The position numbers were made by a program, and so were the translations under genes. Positions 25,603-35,160 of a stretch of 64,000 nt of DNA are shown here, in pieces. The DNA lies in contig NZ_JAKJHZ010000012.1 in the NCBI RefSeq assembly GCF_021648885.1, positions 62,001 to 126,000 on the forward strand. Reading direction: 5' to 3'. Below the pieces are notes generated by a model that made no database searches, was not told the origin of the DNA, and saw only the letters and a program-made list of their open reading frames with translations. This DNA is from Nocardioides potassii (GTDB lineage Bacteria > Actinomycetota > Actinomycetes > Propionibacteriales > Nocardioidaceae). Positions within the stretch are counted from its first letter, which is position 1; every line of letters starts with the position of its first letter.

Positions 25603-28600
25603 GTGAGTACGACGACCCGCTACCGGCTGGTGGCCCCCGACCGCGCGGTCGTGGTGCCCGAGCTCGACGAGCACCAGCAGCGCGTGGTCGACCACGAGGG
25701 CGGTCCGCTGCTCGTGCTGGCCGGTCCCGGCACCGGCAAGACGACGACGCTCGTCGAGGCGATCGTCGACCGCATCGAGCACCGCGGCGCCTCGCCCGAC
25801 TCGGTGCTCGCGCTCACCTTCTCCCGCAAGGCCGCCGAGCAGCTGCGCGACCGGGTCACCGCGCGCGTGGCCCGCACCACGTCGGCCGGCTCGTGCTCGA
25901 CCTTCCACTCCTTCGCCTACGCGCTGGTCCGCAAGTACGCACCCGCCGAGCTCTACGAGGGCGCCATCCGGCTGCTGTCCGCCCCCGAGGCCGACGTCGT
26001 GCTGCGCGAGCTGCTGCGCGACAACCCGGAGTCGGTCGTCTGGCCCGAGCCGCTACGTCGTGCCGTCGGCACGCGCGGCTTCGTCCGCGAGGTGCAGGCC
26101 GTCCTCGCCCGTGCCCGCGAGAAGGGGCTCGACCCGGCCGGTCTCCGCGCGCTCGGGATCGAGCACGACCTGCCCGAGCTGATCGCCGCAGGCCTGTTCC
26201 TCGAGCAGTACCTCACGGTCCTGGACAACCTCGGCGCCACCGACTACTCCGACCTCATCCGCCGCGCGGTCATCGAGGCGGAGGCCCACCGTGACGAGCT
26301 CCGCGCCCGCTGGTCGCACGTCTTCGTGGACGAGTACCAGGACACCGACCCCGGGCAGGTCGCCCTCCTGCGTGCGCTGGCGGGCGACGGCCGCAACCTG
26401 ACCGTCGTGGGCGACCCGCACCAGTCGATCTACGGCTTCCGCGGCGCCGACGTGCGCGGCATCCTCGACTTCCCGGCGTCGTTCCCGACGGCGTCCGGTG
26501 CGCCTGCCCCGGTCGTCGTGCTGCGCCGCACGCGACGATTCGGTCCTCGCCTCCTGCTGGCGGCCGGTCGCGTCGCGAGCCGGCTGACGCTGACCGGCAG
26601 CATCGACGCCGACGCCCGCGAGGCCTTCCTGTCACCCGAGGCCGTCCCCGGGCCGCAGGGCGACGGACGCGTCGAGGTCGTCACCTACGACACCGAGCGC
26701 GCCGAGGCCGAGCGCCTCGCCGACCTGCTCCGCCGCGCGCACCTCGAGGACGGCATCGCGTGGGAGCGGATGGCGGTCCTCGTCCGCTCCGGTCGCACCA
26801 GCATCCCGCCGCTGCGCCGCGCCCTGGCCGCGGCCGGCGTGCCCGTCGAGGTCGCCTCCGACGACCTGCCGCTGGTCCGCGACCCCGCCGTCGTCCCGCT
26901 GCTCGACGCGCTGCGCGCGGTGGTCAACCTCGACAACGACGACCCCGACTCACCCGACTACCTCGACCCGGGACGGGCGGAGTCGCTGCTGCTCTCGCCA
27001 CTCGGCGGGCTCGACGCGTCCGACCTCCGGGCCCTCGTGCGACGGCTCCGCACCCGCGAGAAGGAGGTGGCCGACCCCGACGCCCGGCGCACGTCCCGCG
27101 AGCTGCTGCGGCTGGCCGTGGTCGAGCACGGCTTCCTCGACGGGCTGGAGGGGCCCGACGTCGATCGGGCGGCGGCCCTCGCGACGCTCCTGGCCGACGG
27201 CGCGCGGATGCTCGCCGAGCGCGCTGGCGTCGAGGACCTGCTCTGGCACCTCTGGTCCTCGACGTCGTGGCCCGAGCGGCTGCGCCGGCAGGTCGACCTC
27301 GCCGGCGCCGGTGCCCGCCGCGCGCACCGTGACCTCGACGCGATCGTCGCCCTCTTCGACCTCGCGTCGCGGGCCGTCGACCAGCGCGACCACGTCGGCG
27401 TCGCGGCCTTCTTCGCGAGCGTCGTCGCCCAGCAGCTCCCCGCCGACACGCTCGCCGAGCGTGGCGTCCGTGGCTCGGCCGTGCGGCTGCTGACCGCCCA
27501 CCGGTCGAAGGGCCTCGAGTGGGACCTCGTCGTGGTCGCCCACGTGCAGCAGGAGGGCTGGCCCGACCTGCGCCGCCGTACGACGCTGCTCGGCGCCGAC
27601 CGCATCGGGGTCGACGCCGCCGGCCACCCCGACCTCGTCCCGCCCGTGACCTCCCGTGCGCTGCTCATGGAGGAGCGCCGCCTGTTCTACGTCGCCTGCA
27701 CGCGCGCACGTCGCCGGCTGGTGGTCAGCGCCGTGAAGTCGCCGGACGACGACGGCGAGCAGCCGTCGCGGTTCCTCGAGGAGCTCGGGGTGAAGATCGA
27801 GCACCGCGACGGCCGGCCGCCGCGGCCGCTGTCGCTGGGTGGTCTCGTCGCCGAGCTGCGCCGCAACGCCGCGGACCCGGGCGTCACCCCGGCGCTGCGC
27901 GAGGCCGCCGCGCGGCGGCTCGCCGCCCTCGCGGCCGAGGAGGTCGACGGTCGTCAGCTCGTGCCGACCGCGGACCCCTCGACGTGGTGGGGCACCCGCA
28001 GTGCCACCCGGTCGGTCGAGCCGATCCGCGACCCGGAGCGACCGGTGCCGATCTCGGCCAGCATGCTCGACTCGATCCTCCTGTGCCCGGCGCAGTGGTT
28101 CTTCGAGCGCGAGGCTGGCGGTGTCTCGGCCGTCCACCAGTCCGCCAACCTCGGTCAGGTCCTCCACGCCCTCGCCGAGCGTGTGGCCCACGGTGAGCTG
28201 CCCGCCGAGGTGGAGCCCCTCATGGCCGAGGTCGAGGCCATCTGGGACCGGCTCGCGTTCCGCACGCCCTGGTCGCGCCAGCGCGAGCTCGCGCGGATCC
28301 GCAAGGCGGTCGGTCGGTTCGTGCTGTGGCACACCTCCAACCCGCGCGAGGTCCTCGCCGCCGAGCAGCGCTTCCAGAGCGTCGTCGACGTCGACGGCCG
28401 TCCGGTCATGCTGACGGGCTTCGCGGACCGGCTGGAGATCGACGACTCCGGCCGGGTGGTCGTCGTCGACTTCAAGAGCGCCCGCACGGCCCCGACCGGT
28501 CCTCAGGTGGCCGGCAACCTCCAGCTCGCCCTCTACCAGTACGCCGTCGACGCGGGCGCCGTCGACGAGGCCGCCGGCCGGTCGATGGTCTCTGGCGGCG

Positions 28601-28833
28601 CGGAGCTGGTGCAGCTCGGCATCGACGACGACTCGACCGTCCCGAAGGTCCAGGCGCAGCCGGTGCACTCGGCCGACGGGGCCGAGCGCACGGCCCTCCG
28701 CACCGGACTGGCCCGTGCCGCCCAGCTGGTCCGCGACGAGACGTTCCCGGCCGTGGCGGGGCAGCACTGCCGCGACTGCCCGTTCACCGCCATCTGCCCC
28801 GCCAAGGGCGCCGGGAGCGTGACCGTCCAGTGA
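25603..28833 (+). CDS. adnA: AdnA-like ATP-dependent helicase-nuclease
   Basis: 1076-residue UvrD-type helicase with a C-terminal nuclease, matching AdnA of the actinobacterial AdnAB double-strand-break resection machine. Walker A GPGTGKTTT at residues 41-49, Walker B VDEYQD near 242-247, late helicase motif LLTAHRSKGLEW, then a PD-(D/E)XK nuclease with VVVVDFKSAR. The cysteines in LLCPAQWF and CRDCPFTAIC fit the iron-sulfur staple of AddB/AdnA-type nucleases. GTG at 25603 chosen; a GTG at 25573 is possible. The stop overlaps the adnB start (GTGA). Confidence 0.9.
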   Translation: MSTTTRYRLVAPDRAVVVPELDEHQQRVVDHEGGPLLVLAGPGTGKTTTLVEAIVDRIEHRGASPDSVLALTFSRKAAEQLRDRVTARVARTTSAGSCSTFHSFAYALVRKYAPAELYEGAIRLLSAPEADVVLRELLRDNPESVVWPEPLRRAVGTRGFVREVQAVLARAREKGLDPAGLRALGIEHDLPELIAAGLFLEQYLTVLDNLGATDYSDLIRRAVIEAEAHRDELRARWSHVFVDEYQDTDPGQVALLRALAGDGRNLTVVGDPHQSIYGFRGADVRGILDFPASFPTASGAPAPVVVLRRTRRFGPRLLLAAGRVASRLTLTGSIDADAREAFLSPEAVPGPQGDGRVEVVTYDTERAEAERLADLLRRAHLEDGIAWERMAVLVRSGRTSIPPLRRALAAAGVPVEVASDDLPLVRDPAVVPLLDALRAVVNLDNDDPDSPDYLDPGRAESLLLSPLGGLDASDLRALVRRLRTREKEVADPDARRTSRELLRLAVVEHGFLDGLEGPDVDRAAALATLLADGARMLAERAGVEDLLWHLWSSTSWPERLRRQVDLAGAGARRAHRDLDAIVALFDLASRAVDQRDHVGVAAFFASVVAQQLPADTLAERGVRGSAVRLLTAHRSKGLEWDLVVVAHVQQEGWPDLRRRTTLLGADRIGVDAAGHPDLVPPVTSRALLMEERRLFYVACTRARRRLVVSAVKSPDDDGEQPSRFLEELGVKIEHRDGRPPRPLSLGGLVAELRRNAADPGVTPALREAAARRLAALAAEEVDGRQLVPTADPSTWWGTRSATRSVEPIRDPERPVPISASMLDSILLCPAQWFFEREAGGVSAVHQSANLGQVLHALAERVAHGELPAEVEPLMAEVEAIWDRLAFRTPWSRQRELARIRKAVGRFVLWHTSNPREVLAAEQRFQSVVDVDGRPVMLTGFADRLEIDDSGRVVVVDFKSARTAPTGPQVAGNLQLALYQYAVDAGAVDEAAGRSMVSGGAELVQLGIDDDSTVPKVQAQPVHSADGAERTALRTGLARAAQLVRDETFPAVAGQHCRDCPFTAICPAKGAGSVTVQ

Positions 28834-31800
28834 CCGAGCAGACCTTCACGCCCGTGCGGATCGACACCCCGGAGGACCTCCGGGCGCTCATGGGCGCCGA
28901 GCACGCCGCCAGCGACGAGCAGTGGGCGGCCATCACCGCACCCCTCCGACCGACGGTCGTGGTCGCCGGCGCGGGCAGCGGCAAGACGACACTGATGGCG
29001 CAGCGCGTCGTGTGGCTCGTGGCCACCGGCAAGGTGCGCCCCGAGGAGGTCCTCGGACTGACGTTCACCACCAAGGCCGCAGCCGAGCTCCGCCACCGCG
29101 TCACTGCCGCGCTCGGGGCCGCGGGGCTGCTCGACCGGTCCGTGGTCGCCGACGGGGAGGACGTCCTCGAGCCGACCGTGGCGACCTACCACGCCTACGC
29201 CGCGACCCTGCTGAGCGACCACGGCCTGCGGATCGGCCACGAGCCCGACACGCGCGTCGTCTCGGATGCCTCTCGCTACCAGCTCGGCGCCCGCGTGATC
29301 GAGCGGTTCACCGGCCACATCGAGCTGCTGACCGACCACCCGGCGACGGCCATCCAGAACCTCCTCGCCCTCGACGGCGCGATGAGCGAGCACCTCGTCG
29401 ACGAGGACGACGTGCGCCGCACCGACGACGAGGCGCGTCGCGGCTTCGAGCGCGCGCTGGCCGAGGAGCAGGCCGGCAAGGCCCGGTCGACCTACCTCGG
29501 GCCTCCCGCCAAGGCCATCAACGCGATCGACCGGCGGGCCGAGCTGCTCCAGCTCGTCCGTGGCTACCGCACGCTGAAGTCCGACCTCGGGCTGATGGAC
29601 TTCGGCGACCAGATCGCCCTCGCGGCCCGGCTCGTCGACGACCAGCCGGAGGTCGGCGAGATCGAGCGTGGGCGGTTCAAGGTCGTGATGCTGGACGAGT
29701 ACCAGGACACCTCGGTCGCCCAGGCCACGATGCTCGCCCGGCTCTTCGGCGGCGGGCACCCGGTCATGGCGGTCGGTGACCCCAACCAGGCGATCTACGG
29801 CTGGCGCGGGGCCTCGGTGTCCAACATCCTCAACTTCGCCGACACCTTCCCGGCCGCCGACGGCGAGGCCGGTCGGTTGCCGCTGACCGTCAACCGCCGC
29901 TCCGACCGACGCATCCTCGCGGTCGCCAACCGGCTGGCCGAGCCGCTGCTCGAGGCCTACGGCGACAAGGTCGCCCGGCTCCGGGCGTCCGAGATCGCGG
30001 GAGAAGGCAGGGTCGAGACCCGGGTGTTCGAGCGCGCCTCCGACGAGCTCGCGTGGCTGGCCTCGGCGGTCCGGGGGGTGCACGAGGCGGGGACGGCATG
30101 GTCCGACATCGGCGTGCTGACCCGGGACAATGCGCAGGGCGAGGAGGTCTACGACACGCTCACCTCCGCAGGCATCCCCGTCGAGATCGTCGGTCTCTCC
30201 GGCCTGATCCGGTTGCCGGAGGTCGCGGAGGTGGTCGCCACCCTCACCCTGATGCACGACGTCACGGCCAACCCCTCGATGCTCACCCTCCTCACCGGGC
30301 CGCGATGGGCGATCGGTCCGCGCGACCTGCGGCTGCTCGCGCTCCGTGCCGCCGAGATCGCGGGCGTACGCGGTCGTACGGAGGCCGCGTCGGTCGCCGA
30401 CCAGCTGCTGCAGATCGCCGACGGCATCGACGCCTCGGAGCTGCCCGCCCTCAGCGACGCCGTCGAGTCGCCCGGCGAGGCGTCGTACTCCGCCGAGGCG
30501 CTCGACCGGTTCGGCCTCCTCGCCACCGAGCTGCGGCGGTTGCGCGCCCACGTCGGCGACCCGCTGCTCGACGTGGTCCGCCGCATCATCGACACCACCG
30601 GCGTCGACGTCGAGCTGGCCTCGGCGACCTCACCGGCCGCGGCCGCGCGCCGCGACAACCTCGACCTCTTCGTCAAGGCGGTCGCGGAGTTCCAGTCGGT
30701 CGACGGCGACGTCACGCTCCCGGCCCTGCTGGCCTACCTCACCGCCGAGGACGACCAGGGCAACGGCCTCGACGTCGCGACCCCGACCGCCGCCGACTCG
30801 GTCAAGCTGCTGACCGTCCACCGCGCCAAGGGTCTCGAGTGGTCGTCGGTGTTCTGCGTCGGGGTGGGGGAGACCCGCTTCCCGAGCAACCGCTCGCGCA
30901 CCCTGTGGACCTCGTCGCCCGCGGTCCTGCCCGCACCGCTGCGCGGCGACCGCGCCGACCAGCCGCAGCTCGCCGGGCACGACAAGGCTGCCCTCGACGC
31001 CTACCGTGCCGCCACCAAGGCGCACGACGCCGAGGAGGAGCTGCGCCTGGGCTACGTCGCCTTCACCCGCGCCGCCCACCACCTCGCCGTGACGTCCTAC
31101 GTCTGGGGCCAGCGTGCGACGCCGTTCGGCCCCTCCGACTACCAGCGGGTGGTGCGTGAGCAGCTCGAGGACTGGGGCGATCCGGTCGAGCACTGGCTGG
31201 AGAAGCCGCCGCCCAAGTCGCCCAACCCCAACGACGACGTCGATCCCTCCCGCCCGTGGCCGGTGCCCGGTCCGGGGGAGGAGGCCGCGCGCCGGCTGGC
31301 TGCCGCCGAGCTCGTCCGCAGCGTCGACCCGACCGCACCCGACCACGGCCTCGACATGGTCGAGACGGCGCTGGTCGCGGAGTGGGACGACGACCTGGCC
31401 CAGCTGCTCGCCGAGGCGCGTGCGGAGCGGGCGGCCGTGGTCGACCTCGAGCTGCCCGGAAGCCTGTCGGCCACCTCCGTCGTGCGCCTGCGGGACGACC
31501 CTGAGGCCTTCGCCCGCGACCTCGCCCGCCCGATGCCGCGCCCGCCCGCGCCGGCGGCTCGCTTCGGCACGGCCTTCCACGCCTGGGTCGAGCACCGGTT
31601 CGGCCAGCAGGCCCTGATCGAGCCCGACGAGCTGCCCGGCCGCGCCGATGCCGGCATCGACGACGAGGCCGACCTCGGCGAGGTGGTCAAGCGGTTCGAG
31701 GACGGCCCGTTCGGCGACCGCGCGCCCCACGCCGTCGAGGCCCCCTTCGCCCTGGTCCTCGCGGGTCAGGTCGTCCGCGGTCGCATCGACGCCGTCTACG

Positions 31801-32030
31801 CCGAGCCCGCCGACGCCGGCGGTGGCTTCCTCGTCGTCGACTGGAAGACCGGCCGCCACGAGACCTCCGACCCGCTCCAGCTCGCCCTCTACCGCCTCGC
31901 GTGGTCCGAGCTCACCGGCACGCCGCTCGAGGACGTCCGCGCGGCCTTCCACTACGTCCGCACGGGCCGCACGGTGATGGTCGACGACCTCCCCGACCGC
32001 GCCGCCCTCGAGGACCTCTTCGCCCTCTGA
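28830..32030 (+). CDS. adnB: AdnB-like ATP-dependent helicase-nuclease
   Basis: 1066-residue partner of AdnA. Walker A GAGSGKT at residues 47-53, Walker B MLDEYQDTS, GDPNQAIYGWRGAS (motif III region), TVHRAKGLEW, and a C-terminal nuclease with VVDWKTGRHE and LQLALYRLAW. In mycobacteria AdnB is the leading motor of the complex that resects broken DNA ends. The GTG at 28830 overlaps the adnA stop; the longer open frame from 28326 lies inside adnA and is not coding. Convergent with deoD. Confidence 0.9.
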   Translation: MTEQTFTPVRIDTPEDLRALMGAEHAASDEQWAAITAPLRPTVVVAGAGSGKTTLMAQRVVWLVATGKVRPEEVLGLTFTTKAAAELRHRVTAALGAAGLLDRSVVADGEDVLEPTVATYHAYAATLLSDHGLRIGHEPDTRVVSDASRYQLGARVIERFTGHIELLTDHPATAIQNLLALDGAMSEHLVDEDDVRRTDDEARRGFERALAEEQAGKARSTYLGPPAKAINAIDRRAELLQLVRGYRTLKSDLGLMDFGDQIALAARLVDDQPEVGEIERGRFKVVMLDEYQDTSVAQATMLARLFGGGHPVMAVGDPNQAIYGWRGASVSNILNFADTFPAADGEAGRLPLTVNRRSDRRILAVANRLAEPLLEAYGDKVARLRASEIAGEGRVETRVFERASDELAWLASAVRGVHEAGTAWSDIGVLTRDNAQGEEVYDTLTSAGIPVEIVGLSGLIRLPEVAEVVATLTLMHDVTANPSMLTLLTGPRWAIGPRDLRLLALRAAEIAGVRGRTEAASVADQLLQIADGIDASELPALSDAVESPGEASYSAEALDRFGLLATELRRLRAHVGDPLLDVVRRIIDTTGVDVELASATSPAAAARRDNLDLFVKAVAEFQSVDGDVTLPALLAYLTAEDDQGNGLDVATPTAADSVKLLTVHRAKGLEWSSVFCVGVGETRFPSNRSRTLWTSSPAVLPAPLRGDRADQPQLAGHDKAALDAYRAATKAHDAEEELRLGYVAFTRAAHHLAVTSYVWGQRATPFGPSDYQRVVREQLEDWGDPVEHWLEKPPPKSPNPNDDVDPSRPWPVPGPGEEAARRLAAAELVRSVDPTAPDHGLDMVETALVAEWDDDLAQLLAEARAERAAVVDLELPGSLSATSVVRLRDDPEAFARDLARPMPRPPAPAARFGTAFHAWVEHRFGQQALIEPDELPGRADAGIDDEADLGEVVKRFEDGPFGDRAPHAVEAPFALVLAGQVVRGRIDAVYAEPADAGGGFLVVDWKTGRHETSDPLQLALYRLAWSELTGTPLEDVRAAFHYVRTGRTVMVDDLPDRAALEDLFAL

Positions 32031-32063
32031 GGCCGGCTCTCCCGACGTCCACCCGAGCGGCGC

Positions 32064-32099
32064 GTGAGGAGGGATCGCGGGCTCCGGAATCCTCCTCAC
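32064..32099. terminator. Bidirectional terminator between adnB and deoD
   Basis: Arms GTGAGGAGGGAT (32064-32075) and ATCCTCCTCAC (32089-32099) pair with one bulged G around a 13-nt loop, in the 101-bp gap between convergent genes. Confidence 0.6.
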
Positions 32100-32131
32100 C
32101 CACCGCTCAGCGAGCGAAAGGCGGCGGTACG

Positions 32132-32842
32132 TCAGCGCAGCGCTGCGGTGAGCGCGATCTCGACCATCTCGCCGAAGGTCTGCTCCCGCTCCTGCGAGGT
32201 CGTCTCCTCGCCGGTGACGATGTGGTCGGAGACGGTGCAGATCGCGAGGGCCTTCCGGCCGTGCTTCGCGGCGAGCGTGTAGAGCCCGCTGGCCTCCATC
32301 TCGACGCCGAGGACGCCGTACTTCACCATCTCGCCCATCAGCTCGGGGCGGGCGGGGTAGAACGAGTCGCTCGAGAAGATCAGCCCGACGTGGAACGGCG
32401 AGCCGCCCTCGCGGGCCTCGGCCGCCTCGACCGCGCCGCGCAACAGCCCGAAGTCGGCGACCGGGGCGTAGTCGAGCCCGTGGAAGGCGATGCGGTTCAT
32501 CGAGGAGTCGGTGCAGGCGCCGGAGGCGATGATGACGTCGCGGACGGCGACGTCCTCGGTCACGGCACCGCAGGAGCCGACCCGCACGATCGACTGGACG
32601 TCGTAGTCGGTGAACAGCTCGTTGACGTAGATCGCCATCGACGGCTGGCCCATGCCGGAGCCCTGGACGGAGACCGGCCGGCCGTTCCACGTGCCCGTGA
32701 AGCCGTACATCCCGCGCACCTCGCTGTAGCAGCGCGCGTCGTCGAGAAACGTCTCCGCGATCCACTTCGCCCGCAGCGGGTCGCCGGGCAGCAGGACGGT
32801 GGGGGCGATGTCGCCGGGCTGGGCGCCGATGTGCGTGCTCAC
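32132..32842 (-). CDS. deoD: Purine nucleoside phosphorylase, DeoD type
   Basis: 236-residue hexameric-type phosphorylase that splits purine (deoxy)nucleosides with phosphate to free base and (deoxy)ribose-1-phosphate. Phosphate-binding [14 protein letters not shown] near residues 17-30, RVGSCGAV near 86-93, and [10 protein letters not shown] near 178-187 match DeoD; the late SDHIVTGE holds the catalytic Asp. GTG start, 32 bp from the divergent nudC. Mycobacteria do not carry deoD at this point in the adn-nudC region. It could feed bases into the nucleobase catabolism encoded upstream, though it is a common salvage gene. Confidence 0.92.
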   Translation of the reverse strand: MSTHIGAQPGDIAPTVLLPGDPLRAKWIAETFLDDARCYSEVRGMYGFTGTWNGRPVSVQGSGMGQPSMAIYVNELFTDYDVQSIVRVGSCGAVTEDVAVRDVIIASGACTDSSMNRIAFHGLDYAPVADFGLLRGAVEAAEAREGGSPFHVGLIFSSDSFYPARPELMGEMVKYGVLGVEMEASGLYTLAAKHGRKALAICTVSDHIVTGEETTSQEREQTFGEMVEIALTAALR

Positions 32843-32874
32843 GCCGCGCACGCTACCGACTAGCGTGGGAAAGC

Positions 32875-33798
32875 GTGAGCTCCGAGCGCCTCCTCCCGCA
32901 CGCCGCACTGTCCGCCCACGCGCACAACCGGATCGGCCTCCGCCGCACGGACTCCGAGTGGCTCGACGCGCGGATGGCCGATCCCGCGACCAAGGTGCTC
33001 GTCGTCGCCGGCAACCGGCTGCGGCCGGTCGACGGCGCGATCGCGTGGGTCGCCCCGGCCGAGGCCCCCGACGGCATCCTCGTGCTGCTCGGCGAGCGCG
33101 ACGACGCGGTGCACGTGGCCGTGATCGTCGCGCCGGAGGACGCACCGGGCGAGGCCGGCGACTGGGTGCCGCTGCGCGACGTCCTCACGCTGCTCGCAGA
33201 GGGTACGGCGGACCAGGCGCCGCTCGTGATGCATGCGATCGGGCTCGCCGAGTGGCACCACGCGACGAGGTTCTGCCCGCGCTGCGGCGGCACGTTGGTG
33301 AGCCGCGCGGCCGGCCACGAGCTGCGCTGCACGCAGTGCGATCGTGCCCAGTTCCCCCGCACGGACCCCGCGGTGATCATGGCGATCACCTACGGCGACG
33401 GCGACGACGAGGCGATCCTGCTCGGCCGCAACCGTGCCTGGCCGGCGAACCGCTGGTCCACGCTCGCCGGCTTCTGCGAGCCGGGGGAGACCCTTGAGGA
33501 CGCCGTACGACGCGAGGTGGACGAGGAGGTCGGGGTGCGGGTCGGCGAGGTGAGCTACTTCGGCAGCCAGCCGTGGCCGCTCCCCGCGAGCCTCATGCTC
33601 GGCTTCACCGGACGCGCACTCACCACCGAGATCGACGTCGACGGCGCGGAGATCGAGGAGGCGCGGTGGTGGACGCGCGCCGATTTCGAGGCAGCGGCGC
33701 GCTCGGGCGAGATGGTCGTGCCGCGCGGCATCTCGATCTCGTCGTCCCTCATCGAGACGTGGTTCGGCCGCCCGCTCGACGGGCCGGGGTGGGACTGA
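32875..33798 (+). CDS. nudC: NADH pyrophosphatase / RNA deNADding enzyme NudC
   Basis: 307-residue NudC. Zinc-ribbon cysteines Cys134, Cys137, Cys152 and Cys155, the Nudix box [20 protein letters not shown], and downstream [11 protein letters not shown], the signature of NADH-preferring Nudix enzymes. It cleaves NAD(H) to NMN(H) and AMP and removes NAD caps from RNA in relatives. GTG start. Position between adnB and the mycoredoxin gene parallels mycobacterial gene order. Confidence 0.93.
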   Translation: MSSERLLPHAALSAHAHNRIGLRRTDSEWLDARMADPATKVLVVAGNRLRPVDGAIAWVAPAEAPDGILVLLGERDDAVHVAVIVAPEDAPGEAGDWVPLRDVLTLLAEGTADQAPLVMHAIGLAEWHHATRFCPRCGGTLVSRAAGHELRCTQCDRAQFPRTDPAVIMAITYGDGDDEAILLGRNRAWPANRWSTLAGFCEPGETLEDAVRREVDEEVGVRVGEVSYFGSQPWPLPASLMLGFTGRALTTEIDVDGAEIEEARWWTRADFEAAARSGEMVVPRGISISSSLIETWFGRPLDGPGWD

Positions 33799-33814
33799 CG
33801 CCGGACGGCGCTGG

Positions 33815-34270
33815 TCAGTCGCAGTTGTCGCAGATGCCCGTCGCCGGGAGGGCGAGGAAGCAGGTCGGGCACAGCTTGTCGACGCGGTCGCTCGCGGCGA
33901 CGCGCGGGCGGGACGTCGTCGTCGACCGCGCGGTGGTCGCTCGCGGTGCGCGGGGCGTGGTCGACCGGGTGCCCGGGACCCGCTGCGGCGGGGGAGGGGA
34001 GTCGTCGCGGACGTCGAAGCCCAGCCGGACCAGCGCCTTGGTGGCGCCAGCGCCCCCGCCCGGGATCTCCGCCGGGGTCAGCGTGTTGCCCGTCGCCAGG
34101 CCGTGCGCGATGCCGACGATCGCCGCGGCGTCGTACTCGCGACCGCCGTGCAGCAGCACGTGGGTCGAGACCCCACCGCGGACCAGCATGTAGTTGGACC
34201 CGCCGGCCTGGTCCCAGGTCTCGATCGCGGTCAGGACGTGGGGGCGGTCGATCGAGTTCAGCAGTGACAC
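33815..34270 (-). CDS. ScoMcrA head-domain-like protein with C-terminal zinc ribbon
   Basis: 151-residue protein of unknown function. Residues 1-90 resemble the N-terminal head domain of ScoMcrA-type modification-dependent restriction enzymes: conserved pattern Y-x-L-V-R-G-G, HGGREYDAAAIVGIAHGLATG, LTPAEIPGG, LVRLGFDV. A low-complexity Pro/Thr/Arg linker follows (about 92-128), then a zinc ribbon CPTC...CDNC at the C-terminus. No nuclease or methyl-base-binding domain is present, so it is not itself a complete restriction enzyme. GTG start. Resemblance judged by eye. Confidence 0.6.
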   Translation of the reverse strand: MSLLNSIDRPHVLTAIETWDQAGGSNYMLVRGGVSTHVLLHGGREYDAAAIVGIAHGLATGNTLTPAEIPGGGAGATKALVRLGFDVRDDSPPPPQRVPGTRSTTPRAPRATTARSTTTSRPRVAASDRVDKLCPTCFLALPATGICDNCD

Positions 34271-34302
34271 GACGTCAGGTTAACGCTGGAAGTCGCCCGG
34301 CC

Positions 34303-34548
34303 TCAGGCCAGGGCTGCCAGCTTCTCCTTGACCGCGGCCACCGACGGGTTCGTCAGCGTGCTGCCGTCCGAGAACAGCAGCGTCGGCACGGTCTGGTTGC
34401 CGCCGTTGGCCTTCTCGACGGTCAGCGCCGCCTCGGGCTCCTGCTCGATGTCGACGATCGAGAACTCGATGCCTTCCCGGTCGAGCTGGCTCTTGAGGCG
34501 GTGGCAGTAGCCACACCACGGCGTGGTGAACATCGTGAACTCGGACAT
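34303..34548 (-). CDS. mrx1: Mycoredoxin / glutaredoxin-like protein
   Basis: 81-residue thioredoxin-fold protein with the CGYC active site (Cys12, Cys15), a TVPTLLF cis-proline segment and GSTLTNPS. Mycoredoxin-1 reduces mycothiol mixed disulfides in actinobacteria. The gene lies between nudC and uvrD2, as in Mycobacterium tuberculosis, supporting the assignment. ATG at 34548; the long open frame extending further upstream is not coding. Confidence 0.9.
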   Translation of the reverse strand: MSEFTMFTTPWCGYCHRLKSQLDREGIEFSIVDIEQEPEAALTVEKANGGNQTVPTLLFSDGSTLTNPSVAAVKEKLAALA

Positions 34549-34595
34549 GACAGTCGCAACGACGCACCCGTCGCCGTCATTCCCGCTCGCGCCGC

Positions 34596-35072
34596 CTACG
34601 GGCAGCGGTCCTCCGGGTCGATCCGTCCCAGGACGGTCTCCCCGATGCGGCGCAACGCCGCGAGGTCCTCCGCCGGTACGGCGTCCACGAGCAGGTCCCT
34701 GACCCGCGCGACGTGCCCCGGCGCGGCCGCGACGACCTTCGCGAAGCCCGCGTCGGTGAGCACCGCGTTCGTACGACGTCCCGCACCCGGCACGCGCTCG
34801 CGGCGCACCAGGCCCTGCGCCTCGAGGCGCTTGACCACGTGGGACAGGCGAGAGAGCGACGAGGAGGTCGCGGCGGCGATGTCGCTCATCTGCAGCGTCC
34901 GGTCCTCCCGCTCGGACAGCACCGCCAGGACCATGTACTCGAAGAAGGTGAGCCCGTGATCGGCCTGCAGCTGGGCGTCGAGAGCGGCGGGGAGCCTGAT
35001 GAGCACCGCCGACGCCGCCAGCCACGCCGCGCGCTCGTCCTCGGTCAGCCACTGCGGCTCGTCGGCGGTCAT
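34596..35072 (-). CDS. MarR-family transcriptional regulator
   Basis: 158-residue winged-helix regulator of the MarR family. The DNA-binding region SDIAAATSSSLSRLSHVVKRLEAQGLVRRE with wing sequence GRRTNAVLTDAG lies at about residues 63-110. Such dimers repress nearby genes and release DNA on binding a phenolic or oxidant signal. Divergent from a DoxX-like gene across an 88-bp region with a perfect AACTTGA/TCAAGTT palindrome, the likely operator for both genes. ATG at 35072. Confidence 0.87.
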   Translation of the reverse strand: MTADEPQWLTEDERAAWLAASAVLIRLPAALDAQLQADHGLTFFEYMVLAVLSEREDRTLQMSDIAAATSSSLSRLSHVVKRLEAQGLVRRERVPGAGRRTNAVLTDAGFAKVVAAAPGHVARVRDLLVDAVPAEDLAALRRIGETVLGRIDPEDRCP

Positions 35073-35092
35073 CTCGTCGAGCCTAGCGGAAT

Positions 35093-35144
35093 AACTTGAC
35101 GGATCAAGTTCTTCGTACGATGGTAGTTGTTGACCTCTCAAGTT
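35093..35144. promoter_or_regulatory. MarR-type operators between marR and doxX
   Basis: Perfect palindrome AACTTGA-CGGA-TCAAGTT at 35093-35110; a second TCAAGTT at 35138-35144 is preceded by a degenerate left half (TTGA at 35130). Two sites on one face of the divergent promoter would allow joint autoregulation and control of the DoxX-like gene. Confidence 0.65.
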
Positions 35145-35160
35145 GGAATCGGAGCACCCC

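Noticed and set aside
23371..25908. 845-codon minus-strand frame opposite carbamate kinase and the amidohydrolase
   Set aside because: Runs through the repeat and palindrome and has no family similarity.
28326..28829. Longer N-terminus for AdnB
   Set aside because: The extension lies inside adnA in another frame; the GTG at 28830 gives the normal AdnB start and GTGA coupling.
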